Source: Sambucus nigra
Taxonomy: Eukaryota; Streptophyta; Magnoliopsida; Dipsacales; Adoxaceae
Assembly (NCBI GenBank): GCA_949130495.1
Contig: OX422221.1
Span: 482,947,159-483,011,158 of the forward strand
Length of the DNA stretch: 64,000 nt
Direction: 5' to 3'
The notes below the pieces were generated by a model. It had not been told where the DNA came from. It did not search any database and was given only the letters and a program-made list of their open reading frames with translations. Below, in pieces: positions 1 through 10,887 of the stretch (position 1 is its first letter; each line of letters begins with the position of its first letter). Both the position numbers and the translations under genes were made by a program.

Positions 1-296
1 GTATAGTTCCCATACGAAAACTTCTAGATTGCTCCTTAATAGTACCGTCAATTCTTTTTCTCTCGATTTGTGAGAGACACCCTAATTAAGAACATTCTGT
101 TATTTTTGCTACCACCGGCTGTGATCTCTTCTAGGTTTTCAATGACCCACTCAAAGGGGAGGATTCTGGTATCCTCCACTCCGGGTCTTCCATACTTTAT
201 CTACTATTTTGAAGGTATCAAACCTTAATGTTCCTCAACTTTTTCTTTGGCCTTCTCGACCTTCTTCTCTGGTTTTGGGCGGATGGATGCTATGAA

Positions 297-611
297 TCAC
301 TTTCTTTCCATCACTTGATCTCCGTGGATCTCCATCACTCCTCGCTCAATTACATACTTGAGTTTCTGATGGTAGGCCGAGGGGGCAGCCTTCATCGCAT
401 GTAGCCACCCTCTGTCGAGGATAGCTTGGTAGGGTGAGTAAATGTCGACTACCAAAAACTCCATCATTTTGGAGATATTTCTTGCCCTCACTAGCAGTAC
501 GATCTTTCCCAAAGGGATAGTTACTTTCCCAGAAAAGATAACTAGAGGGACAGTGGCTTCCTTCATGTCAGCAAAGCTTAACTTCAATTTCCTGAATAGG
601 TCGAGATACAT
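297..611 (-). pseudogene. T1 retroviral-type aspartic protease / pol linker
   Basis: An open stretch of 104 codons. It contains the run VVDIYSPYQAILDRGWLHAM followed by HQKLKY and EIHGDQ. This matches the segment after the catalytic loop of plant Tat-type gypsy proteases, where family members read close to F-x-V-x-D-x-x-S-P-Y-N-A-I-L-G-R-x-W-L. In the family the protease releases Gag and Pol products inside the virus-like particle. The G of ILGR is D here. The catalytic D-S/T-G loop is not readable in this frame, so the copy is inactive. Assignment rests on motif recognition; a search against retrotransposon protein domains would confirm it. Confidence 0.75.
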
Positions 612-896
612 TACCTCGGATGAGCTCCTTAGTTGACGAGTAACTTATTGACGTCATTGTTCACTATCCGGAGTGTAATGATCAAGGCGTCATGATGTGG
701 GGTTCTTACTCCCACTAAGTCTTCATCCATGAACATGATGTGTTTGGACGTCATCTGCTCACTGATGCTTTTCTGAATGTGTCTTCGCTGGATCGATTTG
801 AAAATCTTGCATTACTTCCGTAGGCTTTTTCACTTCCATCCGGGCTGAATTACCTTGAATCTTCTTTAGATCAAATGCCCCATAAATTAGTGTGAA

Positions 897-2445
897 CTCC
901 TAGAATGCATCATCTTCGATCATGTAGTCGCTCCTTGTGTCTCTGTTGGCAGCGACCTTCTTTGCCTTCTTTTCCCCAAACTCGTTTAGGTGCCCAGTCT
1001 GGGCAACCTCATCAAGGTGAGACTTAAGATCCTTGCAGTGCTCAGTTTGGTGTCCTCCTTCCTTGTGAAAAGCACATCTCAGTGCATTATTTATCTTTGA
1101 AGGATCTGCTCCCATCTTTCTGGGCCACTTAACAAATGGTTCGTCCTTGATCTTCGCTAGGATCTTGTATATTGGTTCTTTGAAGACAATGCTTACTACC
1201 TGAAATTCTTTCGAAACATCGTTCTTGTTTCCATTATTCGAGCTACCCTTGCTCCCATTCTTACTTCCTCTCGTCTATTTTTTGGCCTTATCGTTGCCCT
1301 TGGCATATAGCTTATCTCGACCATTCTCCCCTGCACTGAGGCGGGTCACATCCCTAACTTTGGCATACTTCTCAATGCGATCCATCAGGTCATCAATGGT
1401 TGTGGCCTCTTTCTTAGTCAGGGATTGGTGCAGGAGGCAAGAGATGGGTAGACTAATCTTGAAAGAGGTCACTGATACCTGCTTTGAGCAGTCCTTGACC
1501 TTCTTAAACTACTCCCAATACCTTTTTTCATAGTCTTAGAGGCTCTCATGGGGCGTCTTCTTCATTGTTAGAAAGGTATCCATCCTCTTTGGATGGGAGC
1601 TGCTAGTAATGAAGCGAGCCATGAAATGCTCTGCCAAGGACTTAAAGCTCATGATGGACTTATGAAGGAGCCTCTCGAACCACTTCTAGGATACATCATG
1701 TAAACTAAATGGAAATATTCGGCACATTAGTGCGTCCATGTGGTTCCGGAGAGTCATGGTCTGCCTGTACTGCCTAACGTGATCATTAGGGTCGATCTTT
1801 CCATCATAGATCTTGAATCTCAGAATTGAGAACTTTTTGGGGGCTTCTTCTTCTATCTCCCTTAAAAAAGAGGATTTAATCTAGGTCCTGAGATCTCATC
1901 CGGCTAGCTCTCTGGTCGATGTGGTACCCCAATGTGTTGGGTGCTGGTCCATTTCTCTTTGGACCAAATTTCATATGTCATCTTCTCCTCGAGTTAGGCT
2001 CCTGCAACGACGAGCTGGTTAATGTTGCTCGAGCAAGTCACCATCTGACCTGTGTTCCTCGATTCTTTAGGATCCGCATCTAGGATGCCTTCCTCGGCTA
2101 CAAGACTTGCTCGCCTGAGGGATATGAGTGTGTTATTGACATCGTCTGGTGCTATGATGGAGTTTTTTTCCATCCTTGCCTATATGCTTTTGAGGGGAGC
2201 ATTTTCGGCTTCTTTCTTGCGAACGTCCTCTCCTTATTCCTGGACACTTTCCTCATAGGCATCGATTATCCTGGAGATCTGTGTGGACCTGGTGGGTCCC
2301 TAACTTTCTTCTGAGGCTTGTCGCTCTAGGAGAGCTCCCTGATATGAGGGTCAAACTTTAGATTTGATCCTGCGAGGGGCAAGACGCTCCCGGATATCCC
2401 CTACTTGAGGGGAATTGCTACAGTGACTAGACATTCCAAGCACTT
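897..2445 (-). pseudogene. T1 gag (retrotrans_gag domain), broken
   Basis: The Gag structural protein packs the element's RNA. From about 1870 down to 1440 the minus strand reads a retrotrans_gag-type helical domain: residues around RNHMDALMCRIFPFSLHD, then KWFERLLHKSIMSFKSLAEHF and a YEKRYWE segment, with TAG stops where the family has W or R. It continues at 1472-1275 with a K-E-A-T-T-I-DDLMDRIEKYA segment. At 1115-900 there is a CAFHKEGGHQTEHCKDLK segment typical of the gag C-terminus, a C/H-rich knuckle-like motif. The region 2445-1900, gag N-terminal, is poorly conserved. Several frames are needed, so no product is expected. Confidence 0.75.
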
Positions 2446-2478
2446 TGTTGGTGAGGCATTTCTTAAAGGAAGATAAAC

Positions 2479-2500
2479 GTTCCCACACACGACGCCAATT
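2479..2500 (-). other. Putative primer-site / leader motif of T1
   Basis: On the minus strand this reads TTGGCGTCGTGTGTGGGAAC. That is close to the TGGCGCCGTCTGTGGGAA word found just upstream of gag in many plant Tat-like elements and overlapping their primer site. A related, more decayed word lies at 13575-13592 ahead of the T2 gag. It sits directly upstream of the gag N-terminal region, as expected. The tRNA it pairs with was not checked. Confidence 0.5.
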
Positions 2501-2851
2501 ATGGTGACAATTAAGTTCCACACAAATTAACAAGAAAAGGCAATCCCGACTTTGGGCCATTTTTATTGTGCTACTCGTCTTGGGCCAGAATGATAAATCG
2601 AGGTACCCACAAAAAGTATGGAGTATTTGTTCAAAATGTTGTTCAGCATGTTATTAGAGATCTAGTAGGCACCCGACCTTCCATACTTATACAAATTTCT
2701 ATAGTCATTGTGGATAATGGCATTTTTCCAAATAATTCAAACTTTTTAAACCACCAAAACTCTATTTTTTTTGCATTTTGGAAAGCATGCACCCGGTGCT
2801 AGTTCAATCATTTGTGCAGTTATTCATTTTTTCCCTATTATCAAGGCAACC
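2501..2851. other. Unassigned interval between T1 leader and plus-strand gene
   Basis: By position this would hold the 5' LTR of T1 on the minus strand and/or the upstream region of the plus-strand gene that starts near 2880. It is AT-rich with one short plus-strand open stretch (2566-2802) that I do not recognise. I see no similarity by eye to the presumed LTR of T2 at 13600-14550, so I do not call it an LTR. Confidence 0.35.
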
Positions 2852-2859
2852 TATAAATA
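2852..2859 (+). promoter_or_regulatory. TATA box upstream of antisense gene
   Basis: The sequence reads CTATAAATAAG, a near-ideal plant TATA box. About 25-30 bases downstream is a C/T-rich start-like tract (TTTTCTCTTCATCTC near 2878-2893). It lies about 200 bases before the first ATG with family-like coding sequence (3057) and faces away from T1. It therefore looks like a private promoter for the plus-strand gene. Transcription itself is inferred. Confidence 0.55.
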
Positions 2860-3056
2860 AGTGGAAATTTCCCTCCTTTTCTCTTCATCTCAAACATTCT
2901 CTACTTAGTGTTTTTCATGGTTTTCAAATTTTCTTTCTGCAACTCTTTGTTTTCTTTTACCCGTCCCTGTTTCTCCTTCTTTGTTGTTGTCGTGGGATTA
3001 AGCTTTCTTTCCCACTTTCCTATTTTTAGACCTTTTTCTCTATTTCAAACATGATT

Positions 3057-5040
3057 TATGTTATAGATCAGGGTTCGTTGGATGAGTTTAGGGTAAAGAG
3101 GAAAATTCCTAACTAGGTAGACTTAAAAATAACTCAGGGTCGCATAAATGTTTATTCTTTAGGAGAGGGTCATTAGATTTCCACTCTCTTTATTACTAAG
3201 TGTGGTATCAATTTTTTCCCAAATCCTCTATTTATCCAATTTTTTTTGTACTTTTATGTAGTACTATCTAGAATAGCCCCAACCACTTGGAGAGTAGTAA
3301 ATGAAGTTCATAGGCTGAATGATATTTATAATATGTATATTAGGATCCCTGAATTAATGTTATTCAATAAATGGGGGACTATTAAAAAGATCACGTATTA
3401 TTTTAAGACTAAGCAAACCAATAGGTCTTTAGTGGTTAATCTGTCCGATTCCAATAAAGATTATTTAGACTATGGTGTTATTGTCAAGAATTGGCAATAT
3501 GACCCCTTCCTATGGGGGTATCCTACACTAGTCCCAGATGCCCCCGAGATGTGCATGGCATAGGTTTTAACTTTCTCCTTCAACTTTTTATATTTTATCA
3601 TCTATTTGCAGACTTTCCGACTAACTTTGTTGCCTCATATTGTTTTGCATAGGAGATTAAGAAAAGGTGTCATAAGGAGGGAGGGATTAACCTTACGGAC
3701 CTTAAGTTTTTTTGGCGTCTAAATTAAAGAGTTGGATAAGAGCACCCAAAAGATGCTTCTTTATTGTTAGAGTAAAAGAGATCCATTACATCTTTTTTAT
3801 CTACTTACTCGACCGCAGAATCATCTAGGGTTAAAATCATTTGAGGGGAATGTCTTCCTCATTTAAGTCTTTTAATTTCTCTCCCATCCCTACTTCTCCT
3901 TTAGCTGACATGGGTAAAAGAAATATTCCCAATATTCTAAGTAGGACATTATCTCCTCCTACCAAGAATAATGTTGACAATAAAAAGAGACCTCCAGCAG
4001 TTAAAAAGAAGAGGCCTCAAGTTCTTGGTGCTGAAGAAATATAAGCTAATAAACCTCAGTACAAGAGGTTAAAGAGAGGATTGCTTGATTCTCAAAAGTA
4101 AGTAAAGAAACTCCTATCCGACCAACAAGATTTGGTTAAAAGGATTCAAGATGACCTTTCTATGGCCATAAATCCTAGGCTACGCAGAGGTCTAATTTAA
4201 GTTGGAAACCTTCCAACTGATAGAGAGACATCAGTTCCCCTACCTAGAACCAGACTGACAGAAATATCTTTCCAGAATTTGGATTTGGTACTTATCTATC
4301 TTTCATATGTCCTCATTTCGCTGAACTTATTTTCATATCAATTGTTTATTTTCTTGCATTTTTAATTGAATTTAGTTGAATGCCGGATAAGGACAGTCAA
4401 CTGAGAGTTTCATCTATTAAGGTCGAAGAGGCCTTGAATGGTCTTATTGAATCCTTAAAGGATTCCCATAAGGCTCTTGAGGCTAAAAAAACTTTGGGAT
4501 GATAAGATACATGAAGTTGTGGATAGGGCAGTTACAGTAGAAAATAAGATAAAAGATGTTGAGGAGAAAGCCCAGGATGCCTAGAACAAACTGAAGGAGA
4601 CTGAGGATAGCTCCAAATCTACAGAAGACAAGCTGACAGAGTCCAAAAACTTGGCCAAAATGGTTGAGGACAAAATGCGTAGTCTAACTACTGAGGTTGC
4701 TTCCGTGAAGGTCAAAGATAAGAAAGATAAGGATAATACTTTTTACAAAGGTTAGGAAAATGCATTTTTTTCTTCCTTTGCCTAAATTGAATTTGCCAAG
4801 AAGTTATCCTTTAAGGAAGGTGGGTCAGAGGAATTGAAGGAGGTTAGCACAGAGTCAACCTCTGAGCTTTTCCAAATACATGACCCATGAACTCCTCTTA
4901 ATTTGGATGAATATTTGTTGATGAGGAAGGGTCTGGAGAATCCTCAATGGTTCCTAGTGATACTTTAGTGGGTTCAACCACTATTGTCGACCTACTTGTT
5001 GCCAATTATAACCAGGCCAAATATAAGGATAAGATTTAGC
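3057..5040 (+). pseudogene. Antisense additional ORF of a Tat-like element, part 1
   Basis: This is a decayed plus-strand gene. It starts MIYVIDQGSLDEFRVKRKIP, then after a stop reads a globular segment (3246-3563) with APTTWRVVNEVHRLNDIYN, YYFKTKQTNRSLVVNL and W-x-Y-D-P. This pattern resembles the 'putative gypsy-type transposon' domain found in plant annotation and in the extra ORFs of Tat elements. From 4380 a new segment beginning MPDKDSQLRVSS becomes a charged, heptad-like coiled coil (EEKAQDA, KLKETEDSS, KLTESKNLAK). A T-rich interval at 4288-4375 has GT and AG ends and a plant-like length of 88 bases, so it may be an intron. A second acceptor-like TTTGCAG lies at 3605-3611. Stops near 3118, 4042 and 4499 show decay. 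The function of these proteins is not known. Confidence 0.5.
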
Positions 5041-5276
5041 TCCTTTTTTAGCCAGTTTCTTTTTATCTTTTCTTCATGAATTTTCCATTTCTTCTTCTTC
5101 GTTCCTTGATGTACGCACCATTGTAATCTTGGCTTTGATTTATGAAAGAACATTTTTTCTTCAATCGTTCACAAGTCTTCAAATGATGTTGATTTCTTAT
5201 TGATTGGTATCCTCTATACTATTTATTTCTCGAATTTCCCCATACACTCATACTTGTAAATTTCTAGTTTGATACT

Positions 5277-6415
5277 ATGAAGAAAGCTATTATTTCTTCT
5301 AAATTCGACCAACTTAGGCGGTGAAAAAATCTATTTGAGGTTGTCCATGTTCCTTTGTCTGAGGAAAATTTATCAGGGTTACTCATCCCAGATATTTCTG
5401 ACCAAATAAAGGAGTCTTACATCAATCTTTGTTGCCTCTTAGATAGAGATGTAACCAATAATGCTAATTATTATAAAATGATTAAGCAGATGCAGGAGGA
5501 TAAGTTTCCAAGGAACTGATCCATTTTGACTATAAGACAAAGTATAAGTCATTGAGTAAATATCGAGGATTTAATAAGAGGTTGAAAGAACTCAACTCCG
5601 CCCTGAATAAGAAGGAATTGGACTTGATTCGAGAACTGGATAATACGTAATCAATTGCTGCCATGTTTGAGATAGAAAATAATGCATTAAGGATTGTACT
5701 TGATAGTTTGAATAAATCAATTGCCAATCGTCATTGGTCCAAATAAAAGGGTTTCATTGGTTAAGACTAAGAATTCTAGGTTATTGGAGTAGACGGAAGC
5801 TTTACAGAATAAGAAGACCGAACCTGGCCGAGACCCAAGCAAAGTATAATTGTTTACCCAACCATTAATGACGAGAGAACCAAGAAAAATCCGGTTGACC
5901 AAGTTTCTCAGCCCAAGGAGAAAGACAAGGTCATCAAAAATCTTCAAGATAATGTGGAATGACTTACCTTCCATTTCTATAAGAAACCCGGAGCTGTTTG
6001 GATAAAAGGGTATGATAAATCTCTAATCTTTTTGAATGTGCATATGGAGCAATCTAGGAATGAGGGTTATAAATGGGATTGGTTTAATCTTATCGCCTTG
6101 TTGAAGATACCCAAAAATTATGAATTGTGGCACTAGCATACAACCGAGATGTTAGATTATCATAATCCTCCTTTCTCAATCGACTTTAGCTAGATCCTTC
6201 CTGATTCCATTCCTCAAATTTTGATTGGAAAATATAATGAGGACTTCAAACTTGAAGGAGAAGTGGAATACATTCATCCCTAACATCTTCTTGATCGGCC
6301 AATCAGAAGTAGTCATACTCGGAGAAGACCTTTCATTTCCATCAATCATCCGAGAACCCTTGATGAACCTCCTGTTGGGATAAGAAAGGCTGATGGAAAG
6401 CATCTAATGGAATAA
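5277..6415 (+). pseudogene. Antisense additional ORF region, part 2 (coiled coil)
   Basis: A second stretch of plus-strand coding character. It begins MKKAIISSKFDQLRR and runs through several frames with stops. It contains charged helical segments (RLKELNSALNKKELDLIREL; KPGAVWIKGYDKSLIFL) and ends near HPRTLDEPPVGIRKADGKHL. Composition and coiled-coil character match the preceding part, so it is probably the C-terminal half or a second copy of the same gene. An AT-rich 3' region follows. No enzymatic motif is visible. It is not a shadow of a minus-strand gene: the opposite strand has only short unrelated stretches. Confidence 0.45.
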
Positions 6416-6840
6416 CTTGTATATTTTATTTTGTTTATCTTTATTTTGTAATTCAAGTTCATAGGAATGAAATGAAGTTCTTTGACACACTTTTGTCCTT
6501 TATATTTAAGTTCATGGTTGCTATTAATCGTGTTGCTAACTAGGTAGTCACTACTCTGGCTAGTTAATCAGCCTATTGATTAAATGTCATGCTTAAATGT
6601 AAGATGCTTTATTGAATCTGATTATAGTGCTTTTGATTCTACTAATGTTGTTCTTGAAGAAAACTATGAGTAGTTTTTTTTTAACTAAGTTGTGGCATTA
6701 GTTATCAGTGGTGACTAAGTGTATTAGGAATTTATAATTTTCCATGTATATTAACTTAGTTGGGTAAAACCTTTTGTATATAACTTTAACTCTTACAAGA
6801 GATTTTACTAACTTCTATGATGTTGTTAAGGATAAAATTT
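6416..6840. other. AT-rich spacer, nothing recognised
   Basis: Probably the 3' untranslated region of the plus-strand gene. It contains T-rich and TTATT-rich stretches but no open frame of interest and no repeat. Confidence 0.4.
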
Positions 6841-7075
6841 TCTGAAGATGGAAAAGTTTGACAAGGAACTTTTTTGAAGGTGGAAAAGTTTGACAAAGAA
6901 CTTTTCTAAAGTTGGAGAAGTTTGACAACGAATTTTTCTAAAGTTGGAAAATTTTGGCAAAGATCATTTCTAAAATTGGAAAGCTTTGACAAAGAACGTT
7001 TTTGAAGTTGGAAAAGGTTGAAATTAAAATTTAACTTTTTTGAAGTTGAAAAAGATTAAAATTAAAATTGAGTGT
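6841..7075. repeat. 32-bp tandem repeat array, about 7 units
   Basis: Five consecutive units of exactly 32 bp start at 6841, 6873, 6905, 6937 and 6969. Two longer, diverged units follow to about 7075. The unit is like TCTAAAGTTGGAAAAGTTTG followed by ACAAAGAACTTT. The units abut with no spacers. Because 32 is not a multiple of three, the array is not a coding repeat. It lies between the end of the T2 pol (7194) and the antisense gene, where Tat elements are known to carry variable tandem arrays. Confidence 0.85.
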
Positions 7076-7193
7076 TTAATTTAATGTAGCGGTACCACAC
7101 CATACTCTGAAAAACAAAATATAGAAAGGAAGTATAATGAGTAGAAACATGCATTTTCATTAACTTTAATAACTGATTACATTGAAAATAAGA

Positions 7194-8451
7194 TTACTGA
7201 TAATATTTGTGAAGATGATCAGCGTTCCAGGTATTCTTAAACTCCTCTCCCTCGAATGTCTCCTGGCGATATGTTCCTAGTCGAATATCTGCCGAGATAT
7301 GATTGGGACCATGCAAGTTGGGTTACAAATTATTGTTTTTCTAGATCACTTTCTTCAGTGCAAGGTCTCCTTGCCTCAAGTAGATCAGATTAACACGCCG
7401 ATTATAGAACCTAACAGTCCTTTATTGGTAGGGAGTCATCTGAATTGCAACATCTTCTCTGACCTCTTCAATTATGTCGAGATCTAGTCACCTCATTAGA
7501 TCACTCTTAGGGGAATAAAAATTTAGCATCCTGTGCATAGGCACACCTGTTTCAGTTAGTACCACTGCCTCACTATCGATGGCTTGCATATAGGGAGTCT
7601 CCCCTCTTGTACTTCTTGGTGTTGATCAATAAGCCCATAGAATAGTATGCAGTTCATTAATACAATTTCCCTTGACATCATTCAAACACTTCTTCAGCCC
7701 ACCGAGCAAAGTTTAATTAGTTATTTATGTTTGACCATTGTAGTGTTTATGCCTTGGTGCTGAATGTAGCTTCTGTATTTTAGATTTGATGTAATTCTCC
7801 ATAGACTTTTCATTGTCAAACTGGGTATCATAAATAGTGATAAAGGCATAGGGCATTCTGTAATGACATATTATTTGCTTCCATATGAACTGAAACACCC
7901 GTTGAGAGTGAATATCAATTAAGGGCTTGATGAAGTAATCTACCGTGATGACTAGATACTCCAACCTTTATTTTGTGGTTGCCAATGGGACAACCAAGTC
8001 CATTAGACAAATGGAAAAAGGCCAAGGAGAAGTAATAAGAGTAAGTGAAGCACCTATTTTTTTATAAATAGTAACGGACTATTGGCATTTGTCACGGCTC
8101 TTGCTAGATGAAACACATTATGTCATCATTTTTGGCCAATAGTAGCCTTGCCTATATACCCTTTATACCAAAGATCTTCTAGCTGAATGGGGACCACATA
8201 AGCCTTCATAAACATCTTTAATCAAAACATTGACCTCAGTTGGGTGGACATAACAAAGTAAAGAGACTGTATATATATCCCCTTTTGTATATAATAAATT
8301 TTTCCATAACGTAGTTAGCTTCCTTATATGTCAATTTACTTGCTTCCTTTTGGTCAGCTGGTAACAGTCCCTTATTAGTGTAGTCCCTGATTGGATCCAT
8401 ATAGGAAGGCCTCGAGTCTTCAGAAATGATACTAACTCCCTCCTCATTCAA
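7194..8451 (-). pseudogene. T2 integrase
   Basis: Integrase joins the element's cDNA to host DNA. The N-terminal part (8451-8100) reads the RH-IN linker (TYKEANYVMEKFIIYKRGYI) and a zinc-finger remnant with GPHSARRSLVYKGYRQGYYW. The core (8010-7725) reads MDLVVPL then YLVITVDYFIKPLI, the region of the first catalytic Asp. The second catalytic site, normally T-D-N-G, reads TIYDTQFD, so its Asp is lost. The C-terminal region holds FYNRRVN, GDLALKKV and ends NTWNADHLHKYYQ, the classic Tat/gypsy pol C-terminus, stopping at 7194. Several stops lie between these blocks. Confidence 0.85.
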
Positions 8452-8599
8452 TGCTCCTACTAGTGATAATCTCCATCAAAATGGTTCTTTTAAGATACAT
8501 TAGAGTTACCGAGGGTAGTCAAGCAATAGCATTTTCTCAGGCATTGTCCACTCTCGATTTGCGAGCCATCTTGAGTGCATAAAATTATGAAACAAATTC

Positions 8600-9232
8600 C
8601 TTTTACTTATTCAAGTGTCTCACAATTGTTTCCCCTTTAACTCCATACATTTCAAGTAACTGATGGATAATAAGTTGAGAATCAATGTGCACTATCCCCT
8701 GCTCAGTGCCTAATGATGAGGCTAGACCCAAACAAATAATCAATGCTTCATGTTTGACTTTATTGTTGGAGGCTTGAAATTCAAATCTCAATCCATACTC
8801 CACGTCCAAATCATCTAGAGTATTAAGGATGAGTCCAACACCACTTCTAGTTGTACATCAAGAGTCTTTTACAAACAGCTTCCAAAATGGGACATTATTG
8901 TTCACATAATCATCCATCGACACTCAGTATTTGAAAGCCTTCTGGCTTTGCTTAGCCAGTCGGAGAGATCTTTCTTAAAAAATTTATAATTATGGTTGGT
9001 TAGTAACCATTTTAGTTTGCCTTTAAGTTGAACTATATTCCAAAGAATACTACTTGGTAGGGAAACTTAGTTTACTGGCTAAATCTGCATAGGTAAATTC
9101 TTCTATAAAATATGAAAATGCTTTCCCTTTGAGTGAAGTCCTAGGTTCATATATAATTTCATACTCTCCCAGCTCAACTGCCCAAGACATTAGCCTTCTA
9201 GACTTTTCAAGCATACGCAAATCTTGTCTCAA
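8600..9232 (-). pseudogene. T2 RNase H region
   Basis: RNase H removes the RNA strand during reverse transcription. The segment 9232-9050 (LMSWAVELGEYEIIYEPRTS, KGKAFSYFIEEFT) is the RT-RNase H connection. The segment 8809-8603 reads MDVEYGLRFEFQASNNKVKH, then EALIICLGLASSLG and HIDSQLIIHQLLE. This matches gypsy RNase H, where E in N-x-x-E-Y-E-A and D in S-D-S-Q are active-site residues. Here E-Y-E is K-H-E and S-D-S is H-I-D-S. The part in between is frameshifted. Confidence 0.8.
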
Positions 9233-9276
9233 GGGTAAGTCAGTGTATACAATTGTATGGGCCTAAAAGTATCGTC

Positions 9277-10229
9277 TCATTCTTTTATAGGCTTCAAAAT
9301 ATATGTCAATGCCAATATCTCCAAGAATGGAAATATAATCTCATCTCCATGGAATGTCATCCTGGTGTCACACACTGGTTTTTGAACACCCTCCTCTGAT
9401 TGGATCAAGGCATATCTTACAACATACTGTGAAACAACCAAATATAAGTACAACTTCGCGCACAAAACTAGTTGTGAGAGTAGTGGGGGAGACTCCCAAT
9501 ACTTATTCAAGTTCGAAAAAGATTTCTCACATTCTTGATTCCATTCAAAGGTCTTTATAAGTACCTTTAAGAATGGAAGACATTTGTTTGTGGCTTGAGA
9601 TACGAAATGACTTAGGGTTGCTACTCTTCCTTTCAAGGTTTGCACATCCTTCTTACTAGTTGAGGATTGTGTTTCTAGTAAAAGCCTTTATTTTGATCAT
9701 AATTTCTTCAATTCCCCTTTGATTTATAATATGCCAAAAAACATACCATCTCGGACTCTGAATATGCACTTGGTATAATTGAGTTTCATTTGATGTTTTT
9801 CTAGCTGGTCAAATATGTAGGAGTGATTAGCAATGTGCTCGATGGTGGACTTTCTTTTGGTGAGCATATCATCTACATACACCTCCAAGTTCTTGACAAT
9901 ATGGTCTTTGAAGACTTTATTTACCACCTTTGATACGTTGCCCCAACATTTTTTAGCCCAAAAGGCATCACATTGTAGCAGTAAGTTCCTCAACTAGTGA
10001 TGAAGGATATGATTTCATTATCTTTCATATTCATCTTAATTTGGATATAACTATAATAATCATCCATGAAGCTGAGCAGTTCATGACATGTTGTGGAAAC
10101 TACGAATTGATAAATCTTTCGTAAAGTAAAGTGAACTTTTCGGCATGCTTTGTTAAGACCAGTAAAATCCACGCACATTCTCCATTTGATGTTCTTCTTG
10201 ACCATAACTACTTTGGAAAACCAAGTCAA
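9277..10229 (-). pseudogene. T2 reverse transcriptase, main part
   Basis: Reverse transcriptase core. 10229-9990 reads WRMCVDFTGLNKACRKVHF and HELLSFMDDYYSYIQIKM, RT motifs with the family's first catalytic Asp in FMD. 9993-9724 reads FKDHIVKNLEVYVDDMLTK, the catalytic YVDD box intact, then MKLNYTKCIFRV and FGIL. 9645-9277 reads the thumb and connection: ATLSHFVSQATNKCLPFLKV, FEWNQECEKSF, SPPLLSQ. The segments are in different frames. Upstream residues of the domain lie across the solo LTR at 10883-11020. Confidence 0.88.
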
Positions 10230-10253
10230 ATATTTAACATCCTTAATGAACTA

Positions 10254-10882
10254 TGATAGTACATATATAGTACCTTGCCGCATAATGTGAACAATAGCAA
10301 GTCCCGTGGACTTATTATGGAGGACCCCTTATAAAAGGTACGCCACTCATTGTTAAGGGCGTGTCCCCTATTTTATATAGGGTATGGTCCCTATTTCATA
10401 CAGGGCACGACCTAAAAAGTGCAGGGTGCGACCTAAATCTTATCATATTAACTAATCGCACCCCACTTTTCACCTACCACCTATACAACACCAATAAATA
10501 TAGGCATATCGGGATAGAGAGAATGGATTCATTTTTCTTCCTACATTAGTGTCAAGCTTAGTGCCGATTACTCTAACTACGCCATTGGGCACAACTGGGG
10601 GGCTGCTCGTCGGCATTACAACACTCTCTCTGGCACACCGAAAAGCTCATTACTACCATGTACTCTCCTTTATTCTCATACTTGTATGCCTCTTTAGGCT
10701 TGATTATATTTTACAATGCAACGCATATAATGAGAATGGAGCAACACAATGGACATAGGCCTATTTAGAGGCTGAACCACTCTATATTAAGTGTCTTCTC
10801 TCTCTTTTTACTTGTTTTATCTGCTTATTATACCTTACACTTGATTTGTTGGTACAAGAACGACTATTTTCTCCTATCATCA
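10254..10882 (+). mobile_element. 629-bp solo LTR (Tat-like) inside T2 RT
   Basis: The block starts TGATAGTACATA and ends CTATCATCA, has TG...CA termini, and is flanked on both sides by the perfect 5-bp direct repeat AACTA (10249-10253 and 10883-10887). T2 coding sequence continues on each side: ...DMPRIDPNFIFHELNK to EKLY on the right, FIKDVKYLTWFSKVV on the left. Removing the block and one AACTA restores RT continuity. Plus-strand TATA-like AATAAATATAGG lies near 10491. A U5-like segment (GTGCCGATTACTCTAACTAC at 10560-10579) resembles Tat LTRs. There is no internal region, so it is a solo LTR. Confidence 0.82.
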
Positions 10883-10887
10883 AACTA

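Larger units (their letters stand above)
1..2500 (-). mobile_element. Tat-like Ty3/gypsy fragment T1 (gag to protease), decayed
   Basis: Minus-strand remains of a Ty3/gypsy element. Reading leftwards from 2500 it holds a leader motif, a gag region, a gag zinc-knuckle-like segment and an aspartic-protease/linker segment, then leaves the window before RT. The gag and protease wording matches the plant Tat/Athila group by recognition of conserved residues. Many in-frame stops and frameshifts show it is dead. No LTR pair can be paired inside the window. Bases 1-296 continue the protease-RT linker with stops and no recognisable motif. Confidence 0.75.

Noticed and set aside
3564..3611. GT...AG interval as an intron of the antisense gene
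   Set aside because: At 48 bases it is shorter than usual plant introns. Only the acceptor-like TTTGCAG is noted.
6841..7075. 32-bp repeats resembling CRISPR direct repeats
   Set aside because: There is no spacer between units and the units diverge gradually. It is an ordinary minisatellite.
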